This document shows positions 10,143-19,488 of a stretch of DNA of 64,000 nt, one piece after another (positions within the stretch are counted from its first letter, which is position 1; the number at the start of each line of letters is the position of its first letter). The stretch is from Xanthostigma xanthostigma. Its lineage: Eukaryota; Arthropoda; Insecta; Raphidioptera; Raphidiidae. The translations under genes and the position numbers were made by a program. The notes beneath the pieces were generated by a model. It made no database searches. It was given only the letters and a program-made list of their open reading frames with translations, and was not told the origin of the DNA. The DNA lies in assembly GCA_963575645.1 (NCBI GenBank), contig OY754473.1, forward strand, positions 3,162,001 to 3,226,000, given 5' to 3'.

Positions 10143-10800
10143 AAAATCCTTCCGTAGACGCATGTCCACATCGATGGTTGAAATAATATCTCTTGCCTCG
10201 TCTGCGCCATAGTTGGTGGACCTCTGTTTTGTTGAGTTGTAGTGCTGTATGTAGTTGCAGCTATGGCGAACACAGCACATCTATTCATCATAGTCAAACA
10301 GCCGCCCCCGCTGTTTATAGATGCAGTGTGTGCCGCGCGTTGACAAGCGCGCCCGTCGCCGCCCCCCATTGTTGTTGCACCGCCGCCACATACAAGTTCT
10401 CGTTCCCCTGTCCTCCGCGTGCAGTGCAGGCGAAGTCGCATCGTTGAAGCAATTAACGCAGTGTCCGGTTTGCTTGAGGCCCGACAGTAATAATCAAATT
10501 TATTTTTTTATTTGACTTTTAAACAAATCAGCACATAGTAAGTTTTTTCAGTTCTTGTAGAGTATACAGGATGACCGGTAATTGCTCGTATTCCTCTCGC
10601 GAGAAGAAACTATGACTATAAATTTGGAATGATTTAATCTCTATTACTTGGGGGTCGGAAATGCGTCATTTTCGAGAAAATCTATCCCAGTTTTGACAGT
10701 ACGACTCATATACTTGTTTCTCACATGTTAGTTAGTAAGTTTCGCCGCCAGATAGAGTAGTCCATATCGCGGATCCCCATAGTGATTATATTATAATAAT
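10143..10800. other. GC-rich island and unassigned flank
   Basis: 10190-10440 is CpG- and GC-rich against an AT-rich background and unique in the window. ORFs overlap it on both strands (128 codons minus, 84 plus) but none resembles a known family. It could be a host exon or promoter. 10690-10785 matches 31712-31805 in inverted orientation, a Penelope-like fragment. Confidence 0.35.
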
Positions 10801-10804
10801 AATA

Positions 10805-10868
10805 AGTTCCTGAGATAAGCGCGTTCAACCAAGCAAACAAATTTTTCAGCTTTATATATTAGTATAGA
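10805..10868 (-). mobile_element. Helitron 5' terminus fragment
   Basis: Ends ...AGCTTTATATATTAGTATAGA, the reverse complement of the TCTATACTAATATATAAAGC Helitron start. Truncated after about 64 bp. Confidence 0.75.
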
Positions 10869-11260
10869 TACAGAAGAACAGGGCTGTACAATTTCAAGAT
10901 ATATCCATTTAAGAACCTCAATAACGTTCAAACTTAAAAATTTTGAATTATTATTATGCTTATTCAAAAAAATCGAATCACTCGAGTTGGGAAACTTCTT
11001 ATGTTGAACAAAATCTTTATATTTAACTTGCGGTCCCGCCCGGTTTCACCCGGGTGCAAAAGAACGAATGGGGAAGGAAGGGACATGAGTACGCACATTC
11101 ATCTTAGTTTACCGAGATGAATGTTGTGTCCAAACTTCATAATGATCGGCGTTACCGTTCAAAAGTTTTTGTCGTTAAAAAGCAGTATTTATACTTTTTT
11201 TAAGTAATAAATTTCTTTTAATATAATAAATATTTAATTGAAAACACTGTATGATTTTTT

Positions 11261-11429
11261 TAACTTCCCGCTTTAAAAAAAAAAAAAAAATTTTTTTTTT
11301 TTTTTCAAAAATCGGGAAGTTATTGGTTTCACCCCGATTTTCGAAAATCGAGTTTTCGCCAGATCTCGACGTTTTGAGGTCCTAGGAAGCTATTAAAACT
11401 ATTTTGGCGATGATGTCCGTAGGGCTGTA

Positions 11430-11473
<44 letters not shown>

Positions 11474-12381
11474 AACCTTTTATATCTTTTGAACGGAGTG
11501 CCCGACTGAAACGCGATTTGCGGCATCTGACGTGATCTTGGTGAACTTAGACTTCCTGAAAGTTTGAAACGATTCGGCCCAAAAAATTTTGAGAAATCTT
11601 AAAAAAACAAGTTTCAAAATTTTTTAAAAATTTGTTTTTGTAAAAAAATTTCTAATCTACTAAACCGATTAATTCCAAAAACTAATCAGCTCTTCTCCTT
11701 AACAAACTGCGTCGATTTCCGCAAACCGCATCAAAATCGGTTCATTTGTTCACGAGAAACCGTGAACGAAAAAATCGTAAAAAAGTGTTTTTTTAAAATG
11801 ACTCTTAAAATTGTTATCAGATTGATTTTTTTGTAATAAATTACTTTTTTAAGCTAAAAAAACTGCGTCGATCGCCGCAAACCATATCAAAATTGGTTCA
11901 TTTGTTCATGAGATAACGTGAACGAAAAATTAGGATAAAAGTAATTTTTTAAAATTACTCGTAAAATTCTTATCAAATCGATTTATTTGTAATAATTTAC
12001 TTTCTTAGGTTAAAAAAACTGCGTCGATTGCAGCAAACCGCATCAAAATCGGCTCATTTGTTCGTGAACGAAAAATTTTTAAAAAGTGTTTTTTTTTTTT
12101 AAATTGCTCGTAAAATTCCTATGAGATCGATTTTTCTGTATTAAATTACTTTTTAAGGTTAAAAAATTGCGTCGACTGCCGCAAATCGCATCAAAATCGG
12201 TTCATTTGTTCATGAGATATCGTGAACGAAAATTTCGTAACAAAGTGTTTTTTTTTTTGAGCTCGAAGAGCTAAAAAATAAACTTCTTGCTATATTTGAT
12301 ATATTTTTGAGCGTTTTGAACTCGAAAATAGCGGGAAGTTACAGGGATGGCCTGCAGGGTCAAACTACTTTTCAAATTTTT
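11261..12381 (+). mobile_element. 1.1-kb AACTTCCCGC repeat, copy 1
   Basis: Begins TAACTTCCCGCTTTAAAAAA followed by a hairpin ending ATCGGGAAGTT, and ends AGCGGGAAGTTACAGG...TTTGAAAAG-like. It contains a (GT)n run at 11433-11460 and four units of about 150-156 bp (11700-12260) with the core GCGTCGA...GCAAACCGCATCAAAATCGG. An inverted second copy is at 34264-35385. No coding sequence. Confidence 0.75.
11700..12260. repeat. four-unit internal minisatellite
   Basis: The GCGTCG word occurs at 11709, 11865, 12021 and 12169, so the period is 156, 156 and 148 bp. Each unit contains ATCAAAATYGGTTCATTTGTTC or a close variant. Confidence 0.8.
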
Positions 12382-12526
12382 TATATAGGTGCCTTATAAG
12401 TTGTAATAGTTTTCAAATGAGCTATTAATTAAATTTATTTAATTTTAATTAGTCATAATAAAATTTTTAAAAATTGAAAAGTAAGCCTTAGAAGAAAGCA
12501 ATATAGAAAAAAAATAAAAATATATT

Positions 12527-12599
12527 CATCGCCGTGGGGCTTGAGCCCTAGACCCTGGCATTAAGATTCTTGGGCTCTACCGATTGAGCTATCCGGGGT
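12527..12599 (-). tRNA. degenerate tRNA-Lys(CTT)-like sequence in Helitron
   Basis: The minus strand reads as a 73-nt tRNA-Lys: a GATAGCTCAATCGGTAGAGC A box and D arm, loop ATTCTTAAT with anticodon CTT, and GGGCTCAAGCCCC in place of GGGTTCGAGCCCC. The acceptor and anticodon stems carry mismatches, so it is probably a pseudogene. It is in the sense orientation of its Helitron, at the same distance from the 5' end as the other two copies. Confidence 0.6.
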
Positions 12600-12868
12600 T
12601 GTAACCTTCACGCGCTAATATTGCAATGTTTAGTTAAGACATTTCACCTGATAATATTTGTCGGACTAATTTTGAGATACATCTTGCAACATTTTTCATT
12701 GATGTTCCGCTCCAATTGGTTATAACGTAATATTATATAGCCTATAGCCTTTCTCGATAAATGGACTATCCAACAAACAAACAATTTTTTAAATTCGAAC
12801 CAGTAGTTTCTGAGATTAGCGCGTTCAAACAAACAAACAAACTCTTCAGCTTTATATATTAGTATAGA

Positions 12869-13330
12869 TTATGGTGTTGATAAATGGATATCTACTGTTG
12901 TTGTGGCATTGCGAATAACTAACTATTCGCGCTAATGAAGTTTTGCTGTTAATTAAGAGATTGTCATTCACAAAAATACAGTATATAATCATGTTAATGA
13001 TTTTGTTTGTATATTCAATTATCGTATAGAATTGGAAGTAATATAGTTCGGAGGATGGGTAATTATTGGGTTCAGTATGCGACATGTTTTAAACAGTCAC
13101 TGAAAATTAAGTAGGGCTGTGCGAATATTTCATAGAGTCTATAGGACAAAATAAAATACAGTGCGTATTTAAGACTCAGTGCTATTTTTAATACGTGTGA
13201 CTGTTAAACTCGTTGATTCTCGTTTTAACATAATGTTTGTCATTGTGCCCTAGATACACAATCTACAATTATGCCACACTTTTTAGTGTTTATGTTTTAT
13301 TTTATAATTTTATTTCGTATTGTTCGGACG
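12869..13330. other. AT-rich unassigned stretch
   Basis: A 77-codon minus-strand ORF has no recognised domain. Nothing else seen. Confidence 0.4.
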
Positions 13331-13332
13331 TC

Positions 13333-14272
13333 ACGCCCCAATGACAGCTGACATTAGATGTTGTATTTATGGGTGTAGGGCTGTGATTCAGAGGTATTTC
13401 TTAGAAAGGTATGTCAATGATATGATTAATATTAAATATTTTTTCTTAAAAGTGGGTACTTAGTAGTAAAAATAGTACGGTTTTCTTTAGTTGCAAGCTA
13501 ACTAACCTCAAAAATAACCTATGACAGAAGTGTTATAAAATATCACAAAAAAACGAATAAACAACAAATCAACTAATTAAATGATGCAGAAGTGAACGAT
13601 CACAACAAAAATTTAAGCGAGACGGTGATTATTTAATTTAAGAAGGCGTGACGTCATTCGGTGTTTCAATCAACATGACCGATTGCAGTATTTTATACTT
13701 TTATTTTATTAAAAATCTTATTAATTTCAATGTTTATATTAACACTGGGTCGTTTTTTAGAATTTTTTCAACATAATAATAATTATAATAATAATAATAA
13801 TAATGCGTTTAACGTCCGTTTCTCGACTTTATGTCATAACAGACGCCATTCGCACTACTATTTTTTTTACCAAACTTCCCGTTATTTTCTACAATTTTTT
13901 AACTTCAACTTAATTAATAGCAATAGGCAAATGAAGGATTTCTTAGGAAATTAGGATAAGGTAGGCAAATTTTGAGCATAGGTAATCGGCCATGGCCTTG
14001 AATAAGGAAGCATCTCGATATTTATCTGGAAATATTGAGGGAAACCATGGAAAACCTCAACAAGATGGCCGGTACAGGAATTACCGTTTCTCGGCAAGAG
14101 GCGGTAGGAAAAAGTCCCAGCCACATCTGCCCCCGCCCGGGATTCGAACCCGGTACCTCCCGAATGCGAGTCTAGTGCTCTCACCGCTATACGCCAGCCC
14201 GCTCGGTAAAATCCTTTCAACATATATTTGTCTCCAAAACCATTTCATCTCTGATTTTTTTATACTGTCATT
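13333..14272 (-). repeat. TGACGTCA-containing repeat family, copy A (split by SINE)
   Basis: About 500 bp on the minus strand match 41750-42372 and 61980-62577. Shared landmarks are TTGACAGTATAAAA, GATCATTCACTTCTGCATCA, GGCGTGACGTCA and CTACGAAATACCTCTG-type blocks. Copy A is split at 13775-14207 by the SINE. The other copies have TATA-like boxes, but no protein is encoded. Confidence 0.7.
13775..14207 (-). mobile_element. tRNA-headed SINE, copy 2
   Basis: A minus-strand SINE with B box GGTTCGAATCC and an (AAT)n tail at its left end. It is flanked by AGAATTTTTTCAACAT (left) and AAAATCCTTTCAACAT (right), a diverged 16-bp target duplication. The empty site can be read in the repeat copy at 62030-62050. 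Confidence 0.85.
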
Positions 14273-14660
14273 ATGAATACTCTAAAGCTCAAAATCTCTA
14301 AATAAGTCAACGGCAGGATAATTAAAGGGTTTACGAAGAATAATTAATTGGTAAAAGGAGTTTTTGAGTATTGATGACACGCATTTTAATTTATATAAAT
14401 TAAGGCTGTATAATTTCCAATAAACACATTTCGTTTCATTTAATTAGTTGCAAAGTCGTACAGTGTACAGATAACTAACATTTGTGCGTATACAGTAAAC
14501 TGTAATTTGTAAAGTTGTAAAGCGACGTTGTCGTGTAGATTGTCCGGCCGCGGCGGCTCGTTTTGTGAATGGCAGCTTTGTCTATGGAATCTGTAGTTAG
14601 ACAATCTTACAAACCATTCTTACACATCAATATAGAATTAAGAGTGTCCGTTATTGTTTG
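14273..14660. other. unassigned stretch
   Basis: No gene or repeat partner recognised. Confidence 0.4.
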
Positions 14661-14689
14661 CAGCGCCCCCTAAATTTTTAGCTTATGGC

Positions 14690-15737
14690 CTAAAAAAAAA
14701 TTTAAACCTAAAACAGCTCTTAATATTCATATTAAACCGTGCTTTAAAGACGATACATTTCCCATTTAAATAACATGGGATTCGTTCATTTTTTATATTT
14801 GATTTTTTTTCTCCGAAATAAATGAACGTACAGCAATGAACGATACACAGTTTTTGTAGGGAATTGAACACTCTACAAAAAAGGTCTCTTATGATTTTTC
14901 GATAAATTCACTCCGTCAAAAGTTATTCAAGGTTAAAGTTAACATTTTCCATTTAAGTAACGGATTTTTTACTTTTTACATTTAATTTTTTTTCACCGAA
15001 ATAAATCAACGTACATCAATGAGCAACACACATTTTTGTAGGGAATTGAACGCTCTACAAAAATGGTCTCTTATGATTTTTCGATAAATTCACTCCGTCA
15101 AAAGTTATTCAAGGTTAAAATAAACATTTTCCATTTAAATAACGGATTTTTTTTACTTTTTACTTTTAATTTTTTTCCTCCGAAATAAATGAACGCACAT
15201 CAATGACAATACACATTTTTGTAGGGAATTGAACGCTCTACAAAAATGGTCTCTTATGATTTTTCGATAAATTCACTCCGTCAAAAGTTATTCAAGGTTA
15301 AAATAAACATTTTCCATTTAAATAACGGATTTTTTTTACTTTTTACTTTTAATTTTTTTCCTCCGAAATAAATGAACGCACATCAATGACAATACACATT
15401 TTTGTAGGGAATTGAACGCTCTACAAAAATGGTCTCTTATGATTTTTCGATAAATTCGCTCCGTTAAAAGTTATTCAAGGTTAAAATAAACATTTTCCAT
15501 TTAAATAACGGAATTTTTTTACTTTTTACTTTTAATTTTTTTCCTCCGAAATAAATGAACGCACATCAATGACAATACACATTTTTGTAGGAAATTGAAC
15601 GCTCTACAAAAATGGTCTCTTATGATTTTTCGATAAATTCACTCCGTCAAAAGTTATTCAAGGTTAAAGTAAACATTTTCCATTTAAATAACGAAATTGT
15701 TTACTTTTTACATTTAATTTTTTTCCTCCGAAATAAA
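14690..15737. repeat. 183-bp satellite array
   Basis: The word CTCTACAAAAA recurs at 14871, 15053, 15236, 15419 and 15602, giving a period of 182-183 bp. A diverged unit precedes the first (14690-14870) and the last unit is partial. The array runs straight into the transposon terminus at 15738-16025, so it may be the interior of that element. Confidence 0.9.
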
Positions 15738-16025
15738 TTTGATATAATAAGTAACGTTGATGTGGAAAAGTTATTTAAAAAACGCAAAGAAGATTCTGAT
15801 GCCATACTAGTATTGTCCGTTCAGAAGTGGACAGAACTAGTTTTGTCCAATTGAAAATGCGCAAAACTAGTTTTGCTCAATTGAAAATGCGCAAAACTAG
15901 TTTTGCTCATTTTATAACACTCAATACCCGTTTAAATGTAAGATTTCGGGTTTGGGCAATATTCGTTGGTCAAAACTAGTTTTGCGCATTTATTTTGGTC
16001 ATTGACCGAATTCGGGTATAGACCG
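15738..16025 (+). mobile_element. right terminus of the ACTAGTTTTG foldback transposon
   Basis: From GATATAATAAGTAACGTTGA to GGTATAGACCG this matches both arms of the element at 62579-63335. The AAAACTAGTTTTG motif occurs repeatedly. Both loci share a 15-codon stretch (DVEKLFKKRKEDSDA here) next to the motif cluster. That may be residual coding sequence or simply shared repeat. No left terminus was found. Confidence 0.65.
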
Positions 16026-16049
16026 TGACATATGCACTGACTCACTAGA

Positions 16050-16062
16050 AGTATTATATAAG
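16050..16062 (+). promoter_or_regulatory. TATA-like box upstream of candidate exon
   Basis: AGTATTATATAAGCG lies about 190 bp before the ATG at 16248, with unique, non-repeat DNA between them. Suggestive only. Confidence 0.3.
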
Positions 16063-16247
16063 CGAAGATAAGTGAGTAACGAGTAGATTTGTGCGAAGTT
16101 TGCGAGTAGTCCGCATGACAACATGAAACGGGCGGACGACGAGACAACTAGACAGTATTTTTTACGAGTCTTCTCGACTAATTTAACGCTGATGCTTTCG
16201 TTAATGATTAATTAATGAGACGGAAAGTAAAGTAAATGATATTCAGA

Positions 16248-16356
16248 ATGGCGGCCAAGCTCAACGCTGCTTTAGAGTTGGGACAGTTGAGGTGCCTAGT
16301 GCAGGAGCCAGGGTTGGACATTATGAACTATACAAGGCCTCGGCTATATATATTGT
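16248..16356 (+). CDS. candidate first coding exon of an unidentified gene
   Basis: ATG at 16248 opens a frame that reads MAAKLNAALELGQLRCLVQE, continues PGLDIMNYTRPRLYIL, and reaches TTGT|GTAAGT, a consensus splice donor at 16357. Read through without splicing it stops two codons later. The sequence is unique in the window, balanced in base composition unlike the AT-rich repeats, and has a TATA-like box about 190 bp upstream. I do not recognise a family and see no downstream exon, because a TTAA element begins at 16677. It could be a real 5' exon or chance. Confidence 0.35.
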
Positions 16357-16509
16357 GTAAGTAATTTTGCGTTTCTTCTCGGCTTTTAATTAAATTTTGC
16401 TGTGTGCAATCAGCTTTTATATGCAACTCAAATTCCCATCATCATTCTACTTTGTCACTAATTACTATGCCTTATAGTCTATGCAGCTTTACTGTCATCT
16501 CTAAAAGTA

Positions 16510-16650
16510 TTGTAACAAAACTGGTTCTTTCTGTGGTAGACAATATTTATTTACTTTTATAAAAACGTTCACAAAACAGATAACAAACTAAAAAGTACTT
16601 CTCTTCCGTAAAATAAAATACAACAATGCCGTAACCACTAAGTAATAAAA
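16510..16650 (-). mobile_element. LTR 3'-end fragment
   Basis: Starts TGTAACAAAACTGG and resembles the end of the LTR at 2027-2539 for about 120 bp (ATTTATTT, AACAAACTA, GTACTTCT in the same order). Diverged and truncated. Confidence 0.4.
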
Positions 16651-16676
16651 TAAGAATTCACTTCTGCATCATTTAA

Positions 16677-17377
16677 GGAGGTTGATGCGTTACAGTCCCA
16701 ATCAAAAGTAAGTCGAATTCTAAATGGGAACTTTTCCATAATAATTTTTTACAAAAGGTTATAAGTCGATGATACTAATAAATTATTGTCATAAAGGCAT
16801 AAATAAATAATTTTTTAAATATTAATTAATTATTTCAGTATTTTACTTAACTAAGTTTTGAATTTTTTGTACAAAGTTAGGTTAGAAAAAATAAATTTAT
16901 GTAAATATCTGTATTTTACATATTTTTTGCAGTAAATAATTAAAAAAAGAAAATAGAAATAATAAAAATTAAAATTAAATCATTAAATTTCTGTGAAAAT
17001 TGTTAAAATTGTCAAGAATAAAAGTCCATAATCAAAAAGTGCTAAGGTTTAATATTTTTTTTATTGTTTAAAAGTCTCCTAATTAAATTGGAAAAAATAT
17101 TAAAATATGTGTAAGACACCGATGCTTTACATAGTTATGTTTTCGGAACTGCTGACATTATTTGGTTATTTGCAAAAAATTAAAAAGTACCGTTTGCATG
17201 CTAGGTTGACATATTACTTTCCATAAGACTACATGTGAAAGTTTTTTTTAAATTTTTAACTTTATAAATCTCCTAATGATTTTGGATGTCTTACAGAAAA
17301 TTTTGTCAAAAAAAATCTATTAAAAAAACTTTGTTTCAGATTTTTTTCATTATCTACGTAAAACGGCTCAAACTTCT
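16677..17377. mobile_element. TTAA-flanked non-autonomous element, copy 2
   Basis: The same 0.7-kb repeat as 756-1448, flanked by TTAA at 16673-16676 and 17378-17381. The right end is GTAAAACGGCTCAAACTTC. The 20 bp just before the left TTAA (TTCACTTCTGCATCATTTAA) match the TGACGTCA repeat family, suggesting insertion near its TTAA, but the right flank does not continue that repeat. Confidence 0.75.
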
Positions 17378-17381
17378 TTAA

Positions 17382-17560
17382 GCGAATTTTTCAAAAACCA
17401 ATTAGAAACTAATAAATTTTAGATCAGTTCTGAAGAAGTCCAAATTCGGACCGAAACGTTAATGTATTAATTATTATTTCTTGTTAATATATTTGTCTGA
17501 AAAATTGGTCGATAATTTTATTTTTTGAAGAGTTCCAATCAGACGTTAATCAAAGATTTG
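17382..17560 (+). mobile_element. Penelope-like fragment with hammerhead-like motif
   Basis: 17430-17457 reads CTGAAGA, then GTCC/GGAC pairing around AAATTC, then C-GAAAC. CTGANGA-stem II-GAAA is the hammerhead ribozyme core, and such motifs are known in Penelope-like elements. Stem III and stem I are not convincingly formed, so activity is not claimed. Confidence 0.4.
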
Positions 17561-17564
17561 TACA

Positions 17565-17717
17565 ACATCTAATGTCAGCTGTCACTGAGAAGTGACGTCA
17601 CAAGTGTTTTCGCGATTACTTCAAATAGAAAAATAACAATGCAATAGTTTGAGTTAAAATTTCATTTATTGCTGAAATAATTTTTTTTCGGAAATAGACG
17701 GTGTATCTATAGTCCAT
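17565..17717 (+). repeat. TGACGTCA repeat family, copy D
   Basis: AACATCTAATGTCAGCTGTCA, AGTGACGTCACAAG and TTATTGCTGAAATAA match copy C (62400-62545). The repeat breaks off at 17717 and its usual tail (TTCAAAATCTGTCATTATGCC) reappears at 18058, so about 340 bp are inserted. Confidence 0.6.
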
Positions 17718-17774
17718 TTAAAATGTCTGACACCTCGAATATGTCGAACATTTTCGAGGTGTCAGACATTTTAA
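17718..17774. repeat. perfect short inverted repeat
   Basis: TTAAAATGTCTGACACCTCG (left) and its reverse complement (17754-17774) flank a spacer of about 15 bp. This marks the left edge of the material inserted in repeat copy D. Confidence 0.8.
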
Positions 17775-18089
17775 TTGGTTCATGTTATTTGTCAGAGAAC
17801 ATTATTTTAGTGTTTTGGTTGAAGTTTTTAAGCTATCCAATTAAAAAAAAAACAAACAGTATCTATAAAATATCTATAAATGTCAAAACGACATCTTTCG
17901 GAAAATTTAGAGGGATAACGCCCCAAAATCAAGAAAAGTCATAGAGGAAATAGATGTCAGACTAGGCCTAATGAAGCCATATACAAAGTTTGGGGAGAGT
18001 ATGTATCAATAAAATTTTTGCTGACGGGCACTCTGGCTACTACATTATAGAACTCGATTTCAAAATCTGTCATTATGCCCGTGATTCGT

Positions 18090-18480
18090 TATTCTTATTT
18101 ACATTAATTTTTTGTGCTTAACTTAAACCGTAACGACTAGATTTTATTTACCGAAAGTGCGAATCTGTCTTGGCTTAAAGTTTGAAGATCTTCGTCAGGT
18201 ATAATTTTAATTTTGCATCTAATTTGTTTAAACAAAACTTTGTTACAAGATTCTTTACATTTTAACCTAACTCTAGTTTTACAAGTAATTAGTTTAAAAC
18301 TTCAAGTTGCCTGGATTACGTAGCCATTATTAAAAAAAAATATATAATATCACATTCCTCCGCTGCGGGTACATTCCTGAAACTATGATTCCGCTAATAA
18401 AACCGCGGTTTTTGAAGTGAAACTTCTTTTGGTACGGTGGGACGAAATTTATACTTGAGTACGTGTCTCAAGTACGTATA
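18090..18480. other. unassigned stretch
   Basis: Nothing recognised. Confidence 0.4.
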
Positions 18481-18482
18481 TA

Positions 18483-18991
18483 CAGGGTGTCCCACTGCCA
18501 TAGCCTGGGACTGTGTTGCTGGGATGATTTCAAGTAAAAAATGTCTAATGAACATATACCCGGAACGCTATCCTAACTGAGCTAGAAGCATTTGAAATTT
18601 TAGATAAGTAGTAGTAGGAATTCCCTATACTAATTTAAAAACCATTTAAAACAATCGCTTTATTGAATTAGTTGCTCAAAATGTCCACCCAATTGCTGTA
18701 CACATAGTCTAGCTCTTCTTAGAATTGAAGTGGTAGCTCTGCGAAGAGTCTCAGGATCAGCACGAATAAATACTAACGGTGATTCACAGCCACCTGGTCT
18801 TTTTAATAATAACAAAACCAACAGCCTAACCTAATGCCTGCATTAGTGGGCTTACTTATTTAAAATTTCAAATGCTTCTAGCTCAGTTAGGATAGCGTTC
18901 CGGGTATATTATGTTCATTAGACATTTTTGACTTGAAATCACCCCAGCAACACAGTTCCAGGCTATGGCAGTCATGTCGTGGGACACCCTG
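18483..18991. mobile_element. Tc1/mariner-superfamily element with long inverted termini
   Basis: CAGGGTGTCCCACTGCCATA...and its inverted copy end at TA dinucleotides on both sides (18481-18482, 18992-18993). The inverted termini are long, about 120 bp (18483-18606 and 18857-18991). Between them lies the C-terminal end of a transposase (next entry). This is an internally deleted element with a TA target. Confidence 0.85.
18660..18803 (-). pseudogene. transposase C-terminal fragment (Tc1/mariner superfamily)
   Basis: The 47-codon minus-strand frame includes ESPLVFIRADPETLRRATTS, then ILRRARLCVQQ, and ends LGGHFEQLIQ and stop. An arginine-rich RRA...RRA..C..--GGHFE-L-stop ending is characteristic of transposases of this superfamily. 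The DDE catalytic core is missing, so it cannot act. It lies in the middle of the TA-flanked element at 18483-18991. Confidence 0.75.
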
Positions 18992-18993
18992 TA

Positions 18994-19488
18994 TACAAAG
19001 TATAATATCTTGTACAATGATACGGAACCATTCGTGTGCGAGTCCGACTCGCACTTGACTGCGTTTTTTTTGACAATACTTTCTGCAACCCGCAATTGTT
19101 GTTGCGTAAATTTTCATTGTATTTCAAATTTAGATTTTCAAATCGCTGCAGGAAAAACGTTCGAGAAAATGAGAAAATATATTATTTTTATTCAGCCTGT
19201 TGACATTTATGGCGAATTTTTTTTATAAATCGAAGGTTTTCATGATTATTTTACAGGTATATAGCGTAATGTATTCAGTAATGTATGTGACATGAAATTT
19301 AAAATTCAGATGATTTGAAGCCCGCGACACACACTGAAAGGGACCGACGCCAGCACGTGTGCTCGGTACGCCTCGATTCAGGGTTACCAACTGCGCTCTG
19401 GCATCGTTACAAATTTATATTGTGGACGTCAGGAGTGGTCAACCTGTGGCAAATCTATTTTTCTTTATTAATACATTATATTATCAAA
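18994..19488. other. unassigned stretch
   Basis: ORFs of 87 and 73 codons overlap here but lack known motifs. No repeat partner was found. Confidence 0.35.

Larger units (their letters stand above)
11036..12868 (-). mobile_element. Helitron with tRNA-Lys insert, interrupted by a second repeat
   Basis: Minus-strand ends are TCTATACTAATATATAAAGC (12849-12868) and hairpin plus GCGGGACCGCAAG at 11036 (CTAG mutated to CAAG). A degenerate tRNA-Lys lies 269 bp from the 5' end. A 1.1-kb unrelated repeat (11261-12381) interrupts the Helitron body; the uninterrupted body can be read at 25840-25980. Confidence 0.75.

Noticed and set aside
10055..10441. 128-codon minus-strand ORF, one of the longest in the window
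   Set aside because: It spans the GC-rich island and the end of a K element, and overlaps ORFs on the other strand. Composition and lack of any motif suggest chance openness in CpG-rich DNA.
11329..11526. 65-codon ORF recurring at 35125-35322
   Set aside because: Both lie in the two copies of the AACTTCCCGC repeat and translate its microsatellite.
14690..15737. CRISPR-like regular repeats
   Set aside because: The units are 183 bp and contiguous, without unique spacers. The same holds for the 46-, 150- and 166-bp arrays.
18180..18200. GAAGATCTTCGTCAGG as another hammerhead core
   Set aside because: It lacks the stem and a GAAA box at the proper distance.
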